The translations under genes and the position numbers were made by a program. This document shows positions 43,644-45,011 of a stretch of 45,011 nucleotides of DNA, piece after piece. Origin of the DNA: an uncultured Lachnospiraceae bacterium (GTDB lineage Bacteria; Bacillota; Clostridia; Lachnospirales; Lachnospiraceae); assembly GCA_945621435.1 (NCBI GenBank), contig CALZBR010000018.1, positions 1 through 45,011 on the forward strand. Direction: 5' to 3'. The notes under the pieces were generated by a model. The model worked only from the letters and a program-made list of their open reading frames with translations. It was not told the origin of the DNA and made no database searches. Each line of letters starts with the position of its first letter. The stretch's first letter is position 1.

Positions 43644-43907
43644 GGCTTTGCTCAGAAGTTGGTCTATCTTTTCCTGTTCTTCCTGTGTGCTGTTGCGTTT
43701 GATGGCTGCAATGGCAGCGCTCATTTCTCCGGGAGTGAAAGTCAGATTTTCTTTTTTGGCTTTTTTCATCATAGGCATCATAAATGTCATCAAATCCTTT
43801 TGATTTTTGCCTTGACTGTTGTAATAAAGCTGTTCCAGAAATTCCAGCTTTTTTTGTGGAATGTCAGCCACCAAAGGGTCAGACATCCATGCGTGCTGTT
43901 CTGTCAT
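43626..43907 (-). CDS. Small conserved-looking protein, function unknown
   Basis: I do not recognise a family. The 93-aa protein is helical and charged, without a signal peptide or membrane segment. It has a methionine-rich stretch near residues 40-50 (DLMTFMMPMMKKAKK) and a lysine-rich end. It ends in the shared terminator with leuS. AGGAGGAG lies just ahead of the ATG. The start is 17 bp behind the stop of the 166-aa gene, so the two form an operon read toward leuS. Confidence 0.75.
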   Translation of the reverse strand: MTEQHAWMSDPLVADIPQKKLEFLEQLYYNSQGKNQKDLMTFMMPMMKKAKKENLTFTPGEMSAAIAAIKRNSTQEEQEKIDQLLSKAKKGAD

Positions 43908-43924
43908 ACTCCTCCTCCTGATTA

Positions 43925-44425
43925 TTATGTGTTGTCTTTCAACAGATCAAATATGGATGATAAATCAGAACCGGATATACCGGAAAACATAGAGAAAAGA
44001 TCAAAATTACTGCTGTCATCTCCATTATTACCAAAGCCTTCCGGGAAAAGTTCCTTCAACATATCCAGTACATTCATCATTTCTTTCATTTTGGATATTC
44101 CTGCCAGCATGTTCTTTATATTTATTATCTGTTGTTTTTCCGAATCTGTGCTGTATGGAATCAATTCGTCCAGAAGATCCAGAGTGCCTTGAGAATCTCC
44201 GGAGAGAAAATCAGCAGTAATCGTTTTTGCTGAAGGCGTGTATGCAATGTCAGTCCGGTTCAGCAAATAGATAGAATACTGTAATTCCATCAGTCTGATA
44301 CATACAACAAAGCCACGTTGTTGTGCGGGAGGGAGGCTTTTGGCAATCACTTTGAACATTTTGATCCTGTTTGTGGTAAACAGAGCATCAAAAGCTGAAA
44401 CGGAATCCGTATTTTTTCCCTCCAT
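43925..44425 (-). CDS. Small conserved-looking protein, function unknown
   Basis: I do not recognise a family. The 166-aa soluble, helical protein ends with a Gly/Ser/Asp/Phe-rich tail (about residues 131-166). A helical part with KMKEMMNVLDMLKELFPEG lies before it. No signal or membrane segment is seen. AAAGGGCGG is about 9 bases before the ATG. It is the first of two minus-strand genes. The cysteine-rich gene further upstream is separated by a probable terminator. The methionine-rich helical stretches shared with the next gene suggest related or interacting products, but this is only an impression. Confidence 0.75.
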   Translation of the reverse strand: MEGKNTDSVSAFDALFTTNRIKMFKVIAKSLPPAQQRGFVVCIRLMELQYSIYLLNRTDIAYTPSAKTITADFLSGDSQGTLDLLDELIPYSTDSEKQQIINIKNMLAGISKMKEMMNVLDMLKELFPEGFGNNGDDSSNFDLFSMFSGISGSDLSSIFDLLKDNT

Positions 44426-44505
44426 AAGTCTGTACCGCCCTTTGAATAAAAGTTTGTCTATGTATTTTATGACAGAATACGAGGCAATATGAACCTAATC
44501 GGAAA

Positions 44506-44525
44506 CAGGCTCCGGAAGGAGCCTG
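44506..44525 (-). terminator. Probable terminator of the cysteine-rich protein gene
   Basis: CAGGCTCC (44506-44513) pairs perfectly with GGAGCCTG (44518-44525) around four bases. On the minus strand only a short TTT follows, so the terminator is weak. Confidence 0.6.
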
Positions 44526-44543
44526 CACCGATAGATTGTCTGA

Positions 44544-44825
44544 TTAGCAGCAACCGAAGCCGTTTCCGCCGCCACAGAAGCAGGACAGAAGCAGGATCCA
44601 GATAATCCACTCACAACAACCGCCATTGCCACCGAAGAAGCTGCCGGAACCGCATCCACAGTCACAGCTGTTTCCACAGCCCATTCCTCCGAAGCCGTTT
44701 CCGCCGCAGAGAAAGAGAAGAAGGATAATCCAGATGCAGCTGTTGCATCCACAGTTGTTATTGCGGCTGTTTGCACAACCGCAGGAGTCGTTGCAGCCAC
44801 AGTTTGTAGCAGTCAAATCACTCAT
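44544..44825 (-). CDS. Cysteine-rich small protein with two hydrophobic repeats
   Basis: The 93-aa protein has 18 cysteines and many glycines and asparagines. Two similar halves are seen: residues 30-46 (CIWIILLLFLCGGNGFG) and 71-91 (CEWIIWILLLSCFCGGGNGFG). Each is a short hydrophobic helix followed by a CGG(G)NGFG turn, separated by a Cys-Gly cluster (50-58). Similar proteins in Clostridia are annotated as chorion class high-cysteine HCB protein 13, a name of no functional meaning. Membrane insertion, metal binding or a spore or surface location are possible. GGAGG stands 8 bases before the ATG. Confidence 0.82.
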   Translation of the reverse strand: MSDLTATNCGCNDSCGCANSRNNNCGCNSCIWIILLLFLCGGNGFGGMGCGNSCDCGCGSGSFFGGNGGCCEWIIWILLLSCFCGGGNGFGCC

Positions 44826-44930
44826 TTTGGTGCCTCCAAAAGTTTATTTATGGTGTATTGTATGCAGTCCGGCATGTCAATGTTTCTTTTAACGGAAATA
44901 AAACTTTCAAATAAAAAGAATCATTGTCAC

Positions 44931-44958
44931 TTGCATAAATTTCTATATGTAGTACAAT
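44931..44958 (+). promoter_or_regulatory. Possible promoter reading off the right end
   Basis: TTGCAT (44931-44936) and TACAAT (44953-44958) are 16 bp apart on the plus strand, with no coding start before the window ends. Confidence 0.35.
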
Positions 44959-45011
44959 AAAACTGATATGTAATGACCTCTTGTCAAGTACAAATTAACA
45001 GAAATCACCAC

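Noticed and set aside
44495..44800. 101-aa Ala/Thr/Val-rich minus-strand frame overlapping the cysteine-rich gene
   Set aside because: It is a frame shadow of the repetitive cysteine-rich gene. It has no ribosome-binding site and runs through the terminator hairpin.

Overview
The window looks like a chromosomal segment of an anaerobic, low-to-mid GC Clostridia, most likely Lachnospiraceae. Pointers are a complete six-gene Rnf operon in clostridial order (C-D-G-E-A-B), an ATP-dependent PEP carboxykinase, a carboxyltransferase subunit without its own biotin domain, T-box leaders on pheST and leuS, the BaiN-like/cmk/ispH/rpsA gene order, small lipoproteins with DUF4854-like repeats, and a cysteine-rich small protein. 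The assignment is inferred from gene content only. No phage, transposase, CRISPR array, rRNA or tRNA was seen. Most of the window is ordinary core genome, with a few lineage-specific pieces.

Layout: 1-1.7 kb holds a palindromic tandem repeat, then the carboxyltransferase gene and a strong terminator. 1.75-8.2 kb holds a TetR/RpiR regulator pair behind a promoter with an overlapping palindrome, then a BaiN-like flavoprotein, cmk, ispH, rpsA and a CheR methyltransferase. 8.2-9.3 kb (minus) is a YprB-type exonuclease. 9.5-16.3 kb is the Rnf operon, whose last gene (rnfB) runs in frame into a lipoprotein-like domain, followed by a membrane-anchored GH25 lysozyme-like gene. 16.3-17.1 kb (minus) is an AP2/HNH-like gene that abuts the GH25 gene tail to tail. 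17.3-22.8 kb has a SleB-like hydrolase, xpaC-telA, thrC and deoC. 22.8-24.8 kb is pckA with a structured leader. 24.8-26.5 kb has a tandem-domain lipoprotein (minus) and a zinc-ribbon protein. 26.55-26.78 kb is a probable 6S RNA. 26.8-29.7 kb has a SpoIID-like gene and a YihY/BrkB membrane protein. 29.7-36.1 kb is a T-box leader with pheS-pheT, then an M18 aminopeptidase and queA. 36.2-37.2 kb has a PilZ protein and a VanZ-like protein. 37.2-38.3 kb (minus) is tyrA. 38.5-40.6 kb is an EF-G paralogue. 40.7-43.6 kb is a T-box leader and leuS. 43.6-44.8 kb (minus) has two unrecognised genes and the cysteine-rich protein.

How the genes fit together: Rnf couples ferredoxin oxidation to NAD reduction and ion pumping. 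PckA and the carboxyltransferase sit at the PEP/oxaloacetate/pyruvate node, so the two gene groups are compatible with fermentative energy conservation around C4 acids. Several genes concern the envelope (GH25, SleB-like, SpoIID-like, VanZ, lipoproteins). CheR and PilZ hint at chemotaxis and c-di-GMP signalling encoded elsewhere.

The most notable anomaly is the RnfB-lipoprotein fusion (13721-15196). Next are the degenerate AP2-HNH-like protein, the CxxxCxxCxxxxC tail on RnfE, an 18-cysteine protein with two hydrophobic repeats, an EF-G paralogue with altered GTPase motifs, and the palindromic tandem repeat at the left end.
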